Origin: Candidatus Rokuibacteriota bacterium
Lineage (GTDB): Bacteria; Methylomirabilota; Methylomirabilia; Rokubacteriales; CSP1-6
Reading direction: 5' to 3'
Assembly (NCBI GenBank): GCA_016184365.1
Contig: JACPCW010000105.1
Coordinates: 1-64,000, forward strand
Length of the DNA: 64,000 bases
Shown here: positions 9,560 to 20,582 of the stretch, piece after piece
Position numbering within the stretch: the stretch's first letter is position 1
Layout: every line of letters starts with the position of its first letter
The notes under the pieces: generated by a model
What the model was told of the DNA's origin: nothing
What the model saw: only the letters and a program-made list of their open reading frames with translations
Database searches by the model: none
Program-made: the position numbers and the translations under genes

Positions 9560-10960
9560 CTACCCCGCCTGCTTCACCGCGTCGATCAGGCCGAGCACGC
9601 CGTCCTTGGCGTCGGCGAAATACATGAGCGTGTTGTCCGCGGCGAAGAGCGGGTTGGGGATGCCGGCGAACCCGGGCGAGAGGCTTCGCTTGAGCACGAC
9701 GACGGTGCGCGCCCGGTCGACGTCCAGGATCGGCATGCCGGCGATCGGGCTCGCGGGGTCGGTGCGCGCGAGCGGATTGACCACGTCGTTGGCGCCGATG
9801 ACGATGGCCACGTCCGTCTCGGCGAACGTCGGGTTGATGTCCGTCATCTCCCGCACCTTCTCGTACGGGATGTCGGCCTCGGCGAGGAGGACGTTCATGT
9901 GGCCCGGCATCCGGCCGGCGACCGGATGGATGCCGAAGAGCACCTCCGTGCCGCGCGCCTCGAGCAGCTGCGCCAGGTCGCGCACCGCGTGCTGGGCCTG
10001 CGCCACCGCCATCCCGTAGCCCGGCACGATGACGACGCGGCGTGCCGACTCGAGCAGCATCCCGATCTCCTCGGCCGCCGCCGCCTTGACGCGCGCGTAC
10101 ACGGCGTCGACGGCAGCCCCCTTCTGCACCTGGGCGCCGACCCCGCCGAACAACACGTTCGGCAGCGAGCGGTTCATGGCGCGGCACATGATCCCGGTGA
10201 GGATCATTCCGGAGGCGCCGACGAGCGAGCCCGCGACGACGAGCATGGTGTTGTCGAGCACGAACCCGGCCGCGCAGGCGGCGAGCCCGGAATACGAGTT
10301 GAGCAGGGTGATGACGACGGGCATGTCGGCGCCGCCGATGGGCAGCACGAGCGTGACGCCGAGGACGCTTCCGAACAGCACCACGGGCAGGTAGAGCCAC
10401 GCGCGCGCGGGATCGGCCACCAGGCCGGCGCCGGCAGCGAGCGCGCCGGCGACGAGGGTCGCGTTCACGACGTGCCGGCCGGCGAAGAGGACGGGCAAGC
10501 CGGAGATGCGCTCCTCGAGCTTCAGGAACGCGACGAGGCTGCCCCAGAACGTGACCGCGCCGATCAGGCCGGAGGCGACGGTCGCGACCGAGAACTGCGC
10601 GGCCGGTCGCTCTCCGAGCGCCAGCGCCTCGCCGAGCGCCGCGCCGGCGACGAGAGCCGAGGCCGCGCCGCCGAAGCCGTTCAGGAGCGCGACCATCTGC
10701 GGCATCGCGGTCATCCGCACGCGGAGCGCCATCACCGCCCCGGCGGCGCCGCCGACGCCGAGCGCCAGGAGAATCGAGACGTAGCCTCCGGCGTCCGTGC
10801 GCCGGAGCAGCGCGAACGTCGCGACGATCGCGAGAGCCATGCCGACCGCGCCCATCACGTTCGCGCGCACGGCGGTGCGCGGGTGCGCGAGGCCCTTGAA
10901 GGTGAGGATGAACAGGACCGACGCGACGAGATAGGCGAGGTTGACGAGCGCCAGGCGCAC
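9560..10960 (-). CDS. pntB: NAD(P) transhydrogenase subunit beta
   Basis: A 466-residue protein, the usual PntB length. The N-terminal half has about nine membrane helices with GFGGAASALVAGAALGEAL and GSVLGVTLVLPIGGADMPVV. The C-terminal NADP-binding domain III carries GYGMAVAQAQHAVRDLA, GIHPVAGRMPGHMNVLLAEA and the loop VIGANDVVNPLART. Together with PntA1 and PntA2 it couples hydride transfer from NADH to NADP+ to inward proton flow. Last gene of the three-gene set; 5 bases separate it from pntA2. Confidence 0.97.
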   Translation of the reverse strand: MRLALVNLAYLVASVLFILTFKGLAHPRTAVRANVMGAVGMALAIVATFALLRRTDAGGYVSILLALGVGGAAGAVMALRVRMTAMPQMVALLNGFGGAASALVAGAALGEALALGERPAAQFSVATVASGLIGAVTFWGSLVAFLKLEERISGLPVLFAGRHVVNATLVAGALAAGAGLVADPARAWLYLPVVLFGSVLGVTLVLPIGGADMPVVITLLNSYSGLAACAAGFVLDNTMLVVAGSLVGASGMILTGIMCRAMNRSLPNVLFGGVGAQVQKGAAVDAVYARVKAAAAEEIGMLLESARRVVIVPGYGMAVAQAQHAVRDLAQLLEARGTEVLFGIHPVAGRMPGHMNVLLAEADIPYEKVREMTDINPTFAETDVAIVIGANDVVNPLARTDPASPIAGMPILDVDRARTVVVLKRSLSPGFAGIPNPLFAADNTLMYFADAKDGVLGLIDAVKQAG

Positions 10961-10965
10961 GGCGG

Positions 10966-11247
10966 CTACTTCCGCTTGAACATGCGCAGCATCCGGTGCG
11001 TGACGAGGAAGCCGCCGACCACGTTGATCGCGGCGAGGGTGATCGCGAGCAGGCCGAGCGTCGTCGTGAGCGTGGTGATCTGGAGACCGGCCGAGAGGAT
11101 CGCACCGACCACGGTGATGCCGGAGATGGCGTTCGAGCCCGACGTCAGCGGCGTGTGCAGCGTCGGCGGCACCTTCGTGATGACCTCGAAGCCGACGAAC
11201 ATCGCGAGCACGAAGACCGTGAGCAGCAGGACGAGCTCCTCCATCAC
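10966..11247 (-). CDS. pntA2: NAD(P) transhydrogenase subunit alpha-2 (membrane part)
   Basis: A 93-residue protein with three to four hydrophobic helices. LTVFVLAMFVGFEVITKVPP, TPLTSGSNAISGI and FLVTHRMLRMFK match the short membrane domain that is split from PntA in this three-subunit form. The start overlaps the pntA1 stop by 4 bases. Part of the proton channel. Confidence 0.95.
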   Translation of the reverse strand: MMEELVLLLTVFVLAMFVGFEVITKVPPTLHTPLTSGSNAISGITVVGAILSAGLQITTLTTTLGLLAITLAAINVVGGFLVTHRMLRMFKRK

Positions 11248-12416
11248 CCCTCCTTCGCCGTCCGAGCGAGGCCGAGGCTCTCGGCGACCCGCGCGTTCAC
11301 GACCTCGCCGCCCCGCACGACCAGCGTCTCGCGCGTGATCGCGTCCGCCGGGTCGACGACGAGGCGGCCGTCGCGCACCAGGTGCCCGAGGAACGCGGCC
11401 ACGGTGCGCGCGTACATCTGGCTCGCGTGGTACGGCACCGAGGCCGCGAGGTTGATGGCGCCCACGATCGTCACGCCGGAGGCCACGACCGTCTCGCCCG
11501 CGCGCGTCAGCTCGCAGTTGCCGCCGCGCTCGGCCGGCAGGTCGACGATGACGGAGCCCGGCGCCATCCGCGCCACCATCTCGGCCGTCACCAGCACGGG
11601 CGCCCGGCGTCCCGGCACCGCCGCGGTGGTGATGACGACGTCGCTCTCGGCCACCTGCTGGCCGAGCAGCTCGCGCTGCCGGCGGTAGAACGCGTCGTCC
11701 TGTGCGCGGGCGTAGCCCCGCTCGTCCTGCGCGGTCGCGTCCTCGAGCCCGAGCTCGACGAACCGGCCGCCCACGCTCTCGACCTCGGTTTTGACCGCCG
11801 GTCGCACGTCGTAGCCCCAGACGACGGCGCCGAGGCGCCGCGCGGCGGCGATGGCCTGCAGACCCGCGACTCCCGCGCCGATGACGAGCACGCGGGCGGG
11901 CGTGACGGTGCCCGCGGCGGTCATCAGCATCGGAAACATCCGCGGCAGCAGCGAGGCCGCGAGGACGACGGCCTTGTAGCCGGCGACCGTCGACATCGCC
12001 GAGAGCGCGTCCATCGACTGGGCGCGGGTGATGCGCGGCATGAGCTCGACCGCGAAGGCGGTGACGCCTGCCGCCGCGAGCTGGCGCACGGTGTCGGGCG
12101 ATCCGAGCGGGCGGAGGAAGCCGATCAGCGCCTGTCCCGGCCGGAGCAGGGGCAGATCATCCGCGCCGGTACGATCGTTCGCCCCGTGGCCGAGCACCTG
12201 GACGATCGTGTCGGCGCGCCCGAACACCTCGGCGCGCGCGGGGAGGACCACGCCGCCGCGCTCGACGAACGCTGCGTCGGCGAACCCGGCCGCCGCCCCG
12301 GCGCCGCGCTCCACGATCACGTCGCAGCCGGCGCGGGCGAGGGTCGGGAGCACCGCGGGCACGAGGGCCACGCGCCGCTCGCCGGGAAACGTCTCCTTCG
12401 GGACCCCGATCACCAT
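11244..12416 (-). CDS. pntA1: NAD(P) transhydrogenase subunit alpha-1 (NAD-binding)
   Basis: A 390-residue protein homologous to alanine dehydrogenase/PntA domain I. MVIGVPKETFPGERRVALVP and FVERGGVVLP lead, RVLVIGAGVAGLQAIAAARR is the NAD Rossmann motif, and DVVITTAAVPGRRAPVLVT and VDLPAERGGNCELT follow. First gene of the pnt operon; it binds NADH in the cytoplasm. A TAGCAT -10-like box lies 12 bases upstream of the ATG. Confidence 0.97.
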   Translation of the reverse strand: MVIGVPKETFPGERRVALVPAVLPTLARAGCDVIVERGAGAAAGFADAAFVERGGVVLPARAEVFGRADTIVQVLGHGANDRTGADDLPLLRPGQALIGFLRPLGSPDTVRQLAAAGVTAFAVELMPRITRAQSMDALSAMSTVAGYKAVVLAASLLPRMFPMLMTAAGTVTPARVLVIGAGVAGLQAIAAARRLGAVVWGYDVRPAVKTEVESVGGRFVELGLEDATAQDERGYARAQDDAFYRRQRELLGQQVAESDVVITTAAVPGRRAPVLVTAEMVARMAPGSVIVDLPAERGGNCELTRAGETVVASGVTIVGAINLAASVPYHASQMYARTVAAFLGHLVRDGRLVVDPADAITRETLVVRGGEVVNARVAESLGLARTAKEG

Positions 12417-12431
12417 GACCTGGCCTCGATG

Positions 12432-12911
12432 CTAGCGCACGGAGACGACGCGTCCGCCGGTCATCCGCAGGAGCTCGTCCGGCATCAGCGGGAAGACCGT
12501 GTTCGGATGGCCGGCGGCCGCCCAGATCTCCACGTGCACCATGAGATCGGCGTCGATCAGCGTCTCGATCGGTCGTCGATGGCCGACGGGCGGGATGCCG
12601 CCGATCGCGAATCCGGTCACCTCGCGGACGTAGTCGGCGTCGGCCTTGTCAATGGATGCGCCGATCGCCGCCGCGACGAGCGTTTCGTCCACGCGGCCGG
12701 CGCCGGACGCGATGACCAGCAGCGGCTCGCCGGTATCCGCGCGACGGAAGACGAGCGACTTCGCGATCTGCGCGACGGTGCAGCCGACGGCGACGGCGGC
12801 TTCGGCCGCCGTCCGCGTCGGACGGTCGAACACCACGATGTCGTGACTGAAGCCGCGCGCGGCCAGCTCGGCCTGCACGCGCGCGGCGTTCGCGGGCAGC
12901 GGCGTGCTCAG
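12432..12911 (-). CDS. YbaK/ProX-type aminoacyl-tRNA editing domain protein
   Basis: About 159 residues of the YbaK/EbsC fold: FSHDIVVFDRPTRTAAEAA, GCTVAQIAKSLVFR with the family lysine, LVIASGAGRVDETLV, and GFAIGGIPPVGHR carrying the conserved GGVPPxGH-like loop. Such proteins hydrolyse Cys-, Ala- or Ser-charged tRNAs in trans. No ATG/GTG/TTG precedes the conserved N-terminus; CTG at 12911 overlaps the TGA of the PIG-L gene (CTGA) and is the likely start. It lies downstream of the deacetylase on the same strand. Confidence 0.85.
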   Translation of the reverse strand: MSTPLPANAARVQAELAARGFSHDIVVFDRPTRTAAEAAVAVGCTVAQIAKSLVFRRADTGEPLLVIASGAGRVDETLVAAAIGASIDKADADYVREVTGFAIGGIPPVGHRRPIETLIDADLMVHVEIWAAAGHPNTVFPLMPDELLRMTGGRVVSVR

Positions 12912-13609
12912 CGCGGCATCACGATGCGGTCGAACGACTCCGCGTAGGCGTAACCCTTCGGCTTGCCGATCTCGACGGCGCGCTCGCGGATCCGCGTCTC
13001 GACACCGGGCATGTCCTTGATCTGGCTCGCGTGGCACGCGAGCGCCTTCAGCTTCAGATCCATCGTGTCGGAGATGTCGACCACGAGGTGCGGGTTCTCC
13101 CACTGCATCAGGTGGATCTCGCGGACCTTGTGGGGCTCGAACTCGGGCCGGAGCTCGGGAAACGACAGGTGGTCGCGCGCGAGGGGGTACACGCAGTCGA
13201 GGACGACGCCCGCCGTGATGCGGTGGTCGCGGTGCGACGCGTAGAGGTTGTACGTGCGATGCGGGTTCATCGTGATGACGAGATCGGGGCGCCAGCGGCG
13301 GAGCTCGCGCGTCACGCCCAGGCGGAAGACCCGCGTGTCCTCGACCTCGCCGTCGTCGTACCCGAGAAACACGACGCGCTCGACGCCGAGCACGCGCGCC
13401 GCGTTGCGCTGCTCCTCTTCGCGAATCTTCGCGAGGCGCTCCGGGGTCATCGTCCGGTCGCCGGAGCCCTTGTTGCCGTTCGTCGCGATCACGTACGTGA
13501 TCTCGCAGCCCTGCTTCGCGAGCTTGGCGATCGTGCCGCCGGCGCCGAACTCGGAGTCGTCGGGGTGGGCGGTCACGACGGTCACGCGCTCGATCCGATC
13601 CGTCATCAT
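12908..13609 (-). CDS. PIG-L / LmbE-family zinc deacetylase
   Basis: A 233-residue protein with the zinc motif TAHPDDSEFGAGGTIAKLA near the N-terminus, the YVIATNGNKGSGD strand, VFLGYDDGEVED, and NPHRTYNLYASHRDHRITAG carrying the later histidine ligands. Family members remove acetyl groups from N-acetylglucosaminyl conjugates or related amides. The physiological substrate is unknown here. Start ATG at 13609 is preceded by AAAGGATC as ribosome-binding site; ATG at 13606 is an alternative. Confidence 0.9.
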   Translation of the reverse strand: MMTDRIERVTVVTAHPDDSEFGAGGTIAKLAKQGCEITYVIATNGNKGSGDRTMTPERLAKIREEEQRNAARVLGVERVVFLGYDDGEVEDTRVFRLGVTRELRRWRPDLVITMNPHRTYNLYASHRDHRITAGVVLDCVYPLARDHLSFPELRPEFEPHKVREIHLMQWENPHLVVDISDTMDLKLKALACHASQIKDMPGVETRIRERAVEIGKPKGYAYAESFDRIVMPR

Positions 13610-13720
13610 GATCCTTTCGACTGGGAAGATGCGCTTCCGCGCCCGGGGGATTCGCGCCCTCGTTACGATACCATCGCGCGCTGCGGCCGGACCGGCACCG
13701 GCTGTTATACTTCGCGCGAC

Positions 13721-13918
13721 GTGATCGACGCTCGACGGCGCGCCGCGACGCTGACGCTGGTTGGACTCGTCGCCGGCGCCGTCGTCCTGCCGCTCGCCCC
13801 GCTCGACCTCGCGACGATGCGTCTCGGTCCACTCAGCCTCACGTGGTGGTACGCCGCCGCCACGCCCGTCGTCGCGGCGCTCGTCGCGGTCGCCGCGCTG
13901 GTTCTTCATCGCGAGTGA
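13721..13918 (+). CDS. small two-helix membrane protein
   Basis: A 65-residue protein of two hydrophobic segments: LTLVGLVAGAVVLPLAPLDL and WWYAAATPVVAALVAVAALV. GTG start at 13721. A TATACT box at 13706-13711 is 9 bases upstream, so the leader is very short. Two bases separate it from the larger membrane protein, suggesting the two form a complex. It resembles small accessory subunits of transporters in size only; I do not recognise the family. Confidence 0.6.
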   Translation: MIDARRRAATLTLVGLVAGAVVLPLAPLDLATMRLGPLSLTWWYAAATPVVAALVAVAALVLHRE

Positions 13919-13920
13919 CC

Positions 13921-15360
13921 ATGCTGCGCGGAATTCTCGGGTGGATGGGGCCGGCGATCGTGGTCGGGCTCTCCTTCCGGGTGTTTCGTGGCGATCCGCT
14001 CGCGCCGCTCGCCGTCGTCCTCGCGGCCCTCGTTCCGCTCGTCGCGCTCGTTCGCGTCCGCGACACGCGGCCCGCGACGGCCGCCCATCTCACGCTCGCG
14101 CTGCCCGGCCTCGCGGTGCTGCTCGCCGCGCACGCTGCCGCCGTCGCCGACGTGGTGCAGCTCGATGGCGTGCCGCGGTGGGTCGCCGCGCTGCTCGTGC
14201 TCCTCTGCGGCGCGGTACCGCTCCTCGTGCGGCAGGCGTCGACCTGGGTCACGGCCGGCGTGCTCGGCTGCATCACCATCGTCGCGGCGCTGGTCGCGAT
14301 CGCGCTCGTCACCTGGACACCCCCGTGGAGCGCATGGACGCACGTCGCGACGCGTGGCGCGCTCGTGTTCGGGGAGCGCAGTCGCTGGGTCACCGATGGA
14401 CGGGCGATGTCGCCCGGCGCGACGCTCGCGTTCGACGAGCCGCATCGCGTGACGGCGGTCAGCGCGGCGCAGTGGCACGTCACCGAGACGGACGGTGTGC
14501 GCAGCATCACGCGTGAGCGTCGCGTCGTCGTCGGCGATTCGCTCGTGCTCCGCCCGGGCGACCGCCTCGCCGTCGACGCCGGCGCGCAGGTGAAGTTCGA
14601 GCGCGGCAAGCGCGTCCCTGGAACGGTCGTGACCGGCGTCGAGTGGGGTGACGCGCGGGAGCGCCGTACCGTGGAGTCGGTCTCGCGCTCAGTCGGTACG
14701 ACCGTGACGTTCGCCGGCGCGGCACTCGCGCTCGTACCGCCGGCCGCCGCCGTCACGCTCGGCGGCGCGGCGGGCGCGGTGGCCGTCGCCGTCGTGCTCG
14801 CGCTCGGCGCCGCGACGTGGGGCGTGTACGCGATGTACGCCGCTCCGGAGCTCGCGCTCGGAGCAACGATCGCCACGCCGCTCGCCGAATTGCCCGGCTC
14901 GGTCTTCGGCGTGGCGGCGGGCGGCGCGGCGGTTGCCGTGGTCGGTGTCGCCATGCTCGCGCTGTACGCGGCGGCGGTCGCGGCCACGACCACGCGCGTC
15001 GAGACGGTTGCCGCGGCGGTCTCCGAGCGTGCGCGGGCGGGTGCTGTCGCGGCGTGCGGCGGCTTCGTCGTGATCGCCGCGGCGGCGACGCTCTGGCGCC
15101 TGGAGCCCGAGCGGCTGCTGGCGCTCGGACTGGGCCTGCTCGCCACGACGTGGGCCGCGCCGGCGCTCGCGCCGGGCGCGCCTCGCCCCGTGCTCACCGG
15201 CGCGCTCGTCGGCGCCGGCCTCTTTGCGATCCTCGCCCTCGCGGCCGATCGGATCGGGGCCGGGCTGCTGGCCGAGCATCCCGCGCTCCTGGCGGCGCCG
15301 GCGGCGTGGGCGACGACGATGGCGCTCGCGCGGTCGCGCGCGCGCGACGACGGTCCGTGA
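13921..15360 (+). CDS. large polytopic membrane protein of unknown function
   Basis: A 479-residue protein with roughly ten to twelve membrane helices, arranged as two groups. Between them (about residues 145-260) lies a soluble beta-rich region containing RVVVGDSLVLRPGDRLAVDA and VKFERGKRVPGTVVTG, which looks like a small barrel rather than a catalytic domain. The C-terminal group is alanine/glycine rich. Start ATG at 13921, two bases after the small membrane protein. I do not recognise the family; transport or signalling are both possible. Confidence 0.6.
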   Translation: MLRGILGWMGPAIVVGLSFRVFRGDPLAPLAVVLAALVPLVALVRVRDTRPATAAHLTLALPGLAVLLAAHAAAVADVVQLDGVPRWVAALLVLLCGAVPLLVRQASTWVTAGVLGCITIVAALVAIALVTWTPPWSAWTHVATRGALVFGERSRWVTDGRAMSPGATLAFDEPHRVTAVSAAQWHVTETDGVRSITRERRVVVGDSLVLRPGDRLAVDAGAQVKFERGKRVPGTVVTGVEWGDARERRTVESVSRSVGTTVTFAGAALALVPPAAAVTLGGAAGAVAVAVVLALGAATWGVYAMYAAPELALGATIATPLAELPGSVFGVAAGGAAVAVVGVAMLALYAAAVAATTTRVETVAAAVSERARAGAVAACGGFVVIAAAATLWRLEPERLLALGLGLLATTWAAPALAPGAPRPVLTGALVGAGLFAILALAADRIGAGLLAEHPALLAAPAAWATTMALARSRARDDGP

Positions 15361-15469
15361 CGTTCGGACGGCGCGCCTCGGATCCGATCGTGACCGCGCC
15401 GTAGCCGGCGACCCACGTCACTCGCGTCTCCACCGACGTTCGCAGGCCAACTGACCCAAACGCCTCATT

Positions 15470-15874
15470 GTGTTCCGGCCGGCGGGGGCCAACGATTCGA
15501 CAACGGTGGTGGACACGGTCTCTTCGCAACGCACGGGACCGCTCGGGGCCGGCCTCTTCGTGCCGGCAAGCCCCGCCGTCGACCGTCCGCGCGCCGCCGG
15601 GCCGGCGCAACGCGGCGCGTATCTCTCGCTCGCCGTCACGTGCGTCACGCTCGCGATCACCTTCGGCGCGATCTTCGGCGCCGCGCAGATCGGGAGCGCG
15701 CTCGGCAGCGCGCTCGGTGCGTGGCTCGCCGGCCGGCTCTTCGACGCGACGGGCGGCTACGGGATCGCGCTCGTCGTGGCGGCCGTGACGGCGGCCGTCG
15801 CCGGCACGCTCATCTGGATCGCGCGCGCGGTCCGGACCTGGACCGTGCCGGCCCCAGCGGTCTCCGCGCCATGA
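15470..15874 (+). pseudogene. MFS transporter C-terminal remnant
   Basis: The last about 80 codons read like the final two helices of a major-facilitator transporter: ITFGAIFGAAQIGSALGSAL, GAWLAGRLFDATGGYGIALV and the arginine-rich tail. The other ten helices are absent, and the first about 55 codons (MFRPAGANDSTTVVDTV) do not resemble any MFS sequence. The stop overlaps the next ATG as ATGA, so the fragment may still be translated and coupled to it. Codons 1-55 are probably fortuitous. The roughly 110 bases upstream hold nothing recognisable. Confidence 0.5.
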
Positions 15875-16869
15875 AGCCGCGCGACCGCGTGACCATGGCG
15901 ATGACGACGCACGAGTGGGGCCGGCGGCTCAGCGACCGGGTTCGAGCCGCGCTCGGCCGCGGCGATCTCGCGACGGCGCGCCGCCTGGTGGTCGAGGGCG
16001 ACGGGGAGACGCCGAGCCTCGAGAAGGAATACGCGCTCATGTATCGCACGCTGGGCGCGACGGTCCGCGTGGTGTTCCGGCTGCTCGGCGAAGCGGTGGC
16101 ACGAAGCCGCGCGCCGCGGGCGGCGGCGCGCGCCGATGCGGCCGCGCTGGTCCACCGATTCCACGTCGACCTGGCGACGCTGTACGACCGGTCGGGCATC
16201 GAGGCGCGCGACGCCGTCGAGCGGCTCGGCGAGGCCCAGGCCGAGATCGTGCTCGCGATCGACACGGAGCACCCGGCACGGATCCGACAGCTCATCACCG
16301 CCAAGGAGTACGGCCACTACGTGCCGCTCCACGACCGGCTGGTCCGCTTCCTGGCCGAGACGTTCGGCTGGGTGCTCGTCCGGTTCGGACCGGAGACGCT
16401 CCTCGACTTTCACCGCGCGACCGCCGAGGCTCAGCGCGCCGTCTTCGAGCGCTGGGAGCGCATGACGGTGCCCGAGTTCGTGCGCGCCACCGTGTGTCTC
16501 GCCAAGCAGCACATGGGGCGCGTCGAGGTCCGGGAGGACGCCGAGAAATTCACCATCGAGCAGTCGCCCTGCGGGAGCGGTGGCCGGCTGCTGCTGAGCG
16601 GCGCCTACGCGGGGCCTGCGGCGCTCCCGTTCGCAACCGGGCCCGGCCCGCTGACGCTCGGCGAGCGCCGGCTGCCCGTCTACTGCACTCAATGCGCGGT
16701 GTGGAAGGGCATCAAGCCACTCGAGTGGTTCGGCCACCCGCAGGCGGTCGTCGAGCGCCCGGTCTATCGCCACGGCTCGTGCATCGTCCACATCTACAAG
16801 CGCCGCAACGCTGCGCCACCCGAGTACGCGCGGCGGCTGGGGTTCGCCGGCCGCACGTCACCGGATTGA
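15871..16869 (+). CDS. hypothetical protein with paired cysteine motifs
   Basis: A 332-residue soluble protein. The N-terminal two thirds are helical (LSDRVRAALGRGDLATARRL, LITAKEYGHYVPLHDRLVRF). The C-terminal third has cysteines in EQSPCGSGGRLLL, PVYCTQCAVWKGI and YRHGSCIVHIYK, spaced as for a metal or iron-sulfur site. I do not recognise the family. The ATG overlaps the MFS remnant stop, and the methyltransferase follows 10 bases later, so the three may be one transcript. Confidence 0.65.
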   Translation: MKPRDRVTMAMTTHEWGRRLSDRVRAALGRGDLATARRLVVEGDGETPSLEKEYALMYRTLGATVRVVFRLLGEAVARSRAPRAAARADAAALVHRFHVDLATLYDRSGIEARDAVERLGEAQAEIVLAIDTEHPARIRQLITAKEYGHYVPLHDRLVRFLAETFGWVLVRFGPETLLDFHRATAEAQRAVFERWERMTVPEFVRATVCLAKQHMGRVEVREDAEKFTIEQSPCGSGGRLLLSGAYAGPAALPFATGPGPLTLGERRLPVYCTQCAVWKGIKPLEWFGHPQAVVERPVYRHGSCIVHIYKRRNAAPPEYARRLGFAGRTSPD

Positions 16870-16879
16870 AGGAGCGCCC

Positions 16880-17665
16880 GTGAAGCCCATCGGGCGGATC
16901 GCCGTCCCGAGCCCGGCACCGCTGCGCGGCGAAGCGTGGACCGCGCGGACGGTCGGCTGGTACGAGCGCGCGAACGCGCGGAGCGACTACGCCGAACGCG
17001 TGCTGGGCGCGGCCGCCGACCTGGTGAAGGACTGCCGGTCGGCGCTCGACGTCGGGGCCGGCTTCGGTGCGCTCGCGCTCCCCCTCGCGCATCGCCTCGA
17101 GCGCGTGACGGCGCTCGAGCCGTCGCCGCCGATGGCCGACGCGCTCGCGCAGGCGGTCCGGCGCGACGGCCTCGCGAACGTGACGGTCGTCCGAGCGCGA
17201 TGGGACGCCGGCGCCGTCGAGCCGCACGATCTGGTGGTCTGCGCGCACGTCGGCCCGCTGCTCGGTCGCGGCGCCACGTTCCTCGCCGAGGTGGGCCGCG
17301 TCGCCCGGCGTGGCGTGCTCGTCGTGCGCGACGCGCCGGGCGGCGACGACAAGTTCTTCTACCCGGAGCTCTATCCCCGGCTGCTCGGCCGGCCGTGGCA
17401 GTCGAGCGCGCGCGCCGAGGAGACGCGCGGCGCGCTGCGCGACCTCGGCATCGAGGTCACCGCGACCACGATCGAGTACCGCTCCGACCAGCCGTTCGAG
17501 ACCCTCGACGAGGCCTGCGAGTTCTGGATGACGTGGATGGGTCTGGAGGACGCCGGCGCGCGGACGTTCCTGCACGAGTTCCTGGCGCGGCGCCTCGTCC
17601 GCGACGGTCGCGGCTGGCTCGCGCCCTACCGCAAGCGCGCGACGGTGATGTTCTGGAGCGTCTGA
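16880..17665 (+). CDS. class I SAM-dependent methyltransferase
   Basis: A 261-residue protein. Motif I is [20 protein letters not shown], motif [22 protein letters not shown], and [12 protein letters not shown] the post-II region. The remainder ([30 protein letters not shown]) is compatible with a small-molecule methyltransferase. The substrate is unknown. GTG start at 16880. It follows the cysteine-motif protein closely and precedes the uvrA promoter. Confidence 0.8.
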   Translation: MKPIGRIAVPSPAPLRGEAWTARTVGWYERANARSDYAERVLGAAADLVKDCRSALDVGAGFGALALPLAHRLERVTALEPSPPMADALAQAVRRDGLANVTVVRARWDAGAVEPHDLVVCAHVGPLLGRGATFLAEVGRVARRGVLVVRDAPGGDDKFFYPELYPRLLGRPWQSSARAEETRGALRDLGIEVTATTIEYRSDQPFETLDEACEFWMTWMGLEDAGARTFLHEFLARRLVRDGRGWLAPYRKRATVMFWSV

Positions 17666-17713
17666 CGCCAAGTCGTCGCAACTGACGACCACGACTGACG
17701 TTCCGGCGTGCGG

Positions 17714-17742
17714 TTGCCGGTCCCCGCGGACGCTGACACAAT
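17714..17742 (+). promoter_or_regulatory. uvrA promoter
   Basis: TTGCCG at 17714-17719, a 17-base spacer and CACAAT at 17737-17742. The ATG is 9 bases further, so the 5' leader would be only a few bases. I saw no clear LexA-type operator. Confidence 0.5.
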
Positions 17743-17751
17743 GGGTCGTCT

Positions 17752-20574
<2,823 letters not shown>

Positions 20575-20582
20575 GCCCCGTC

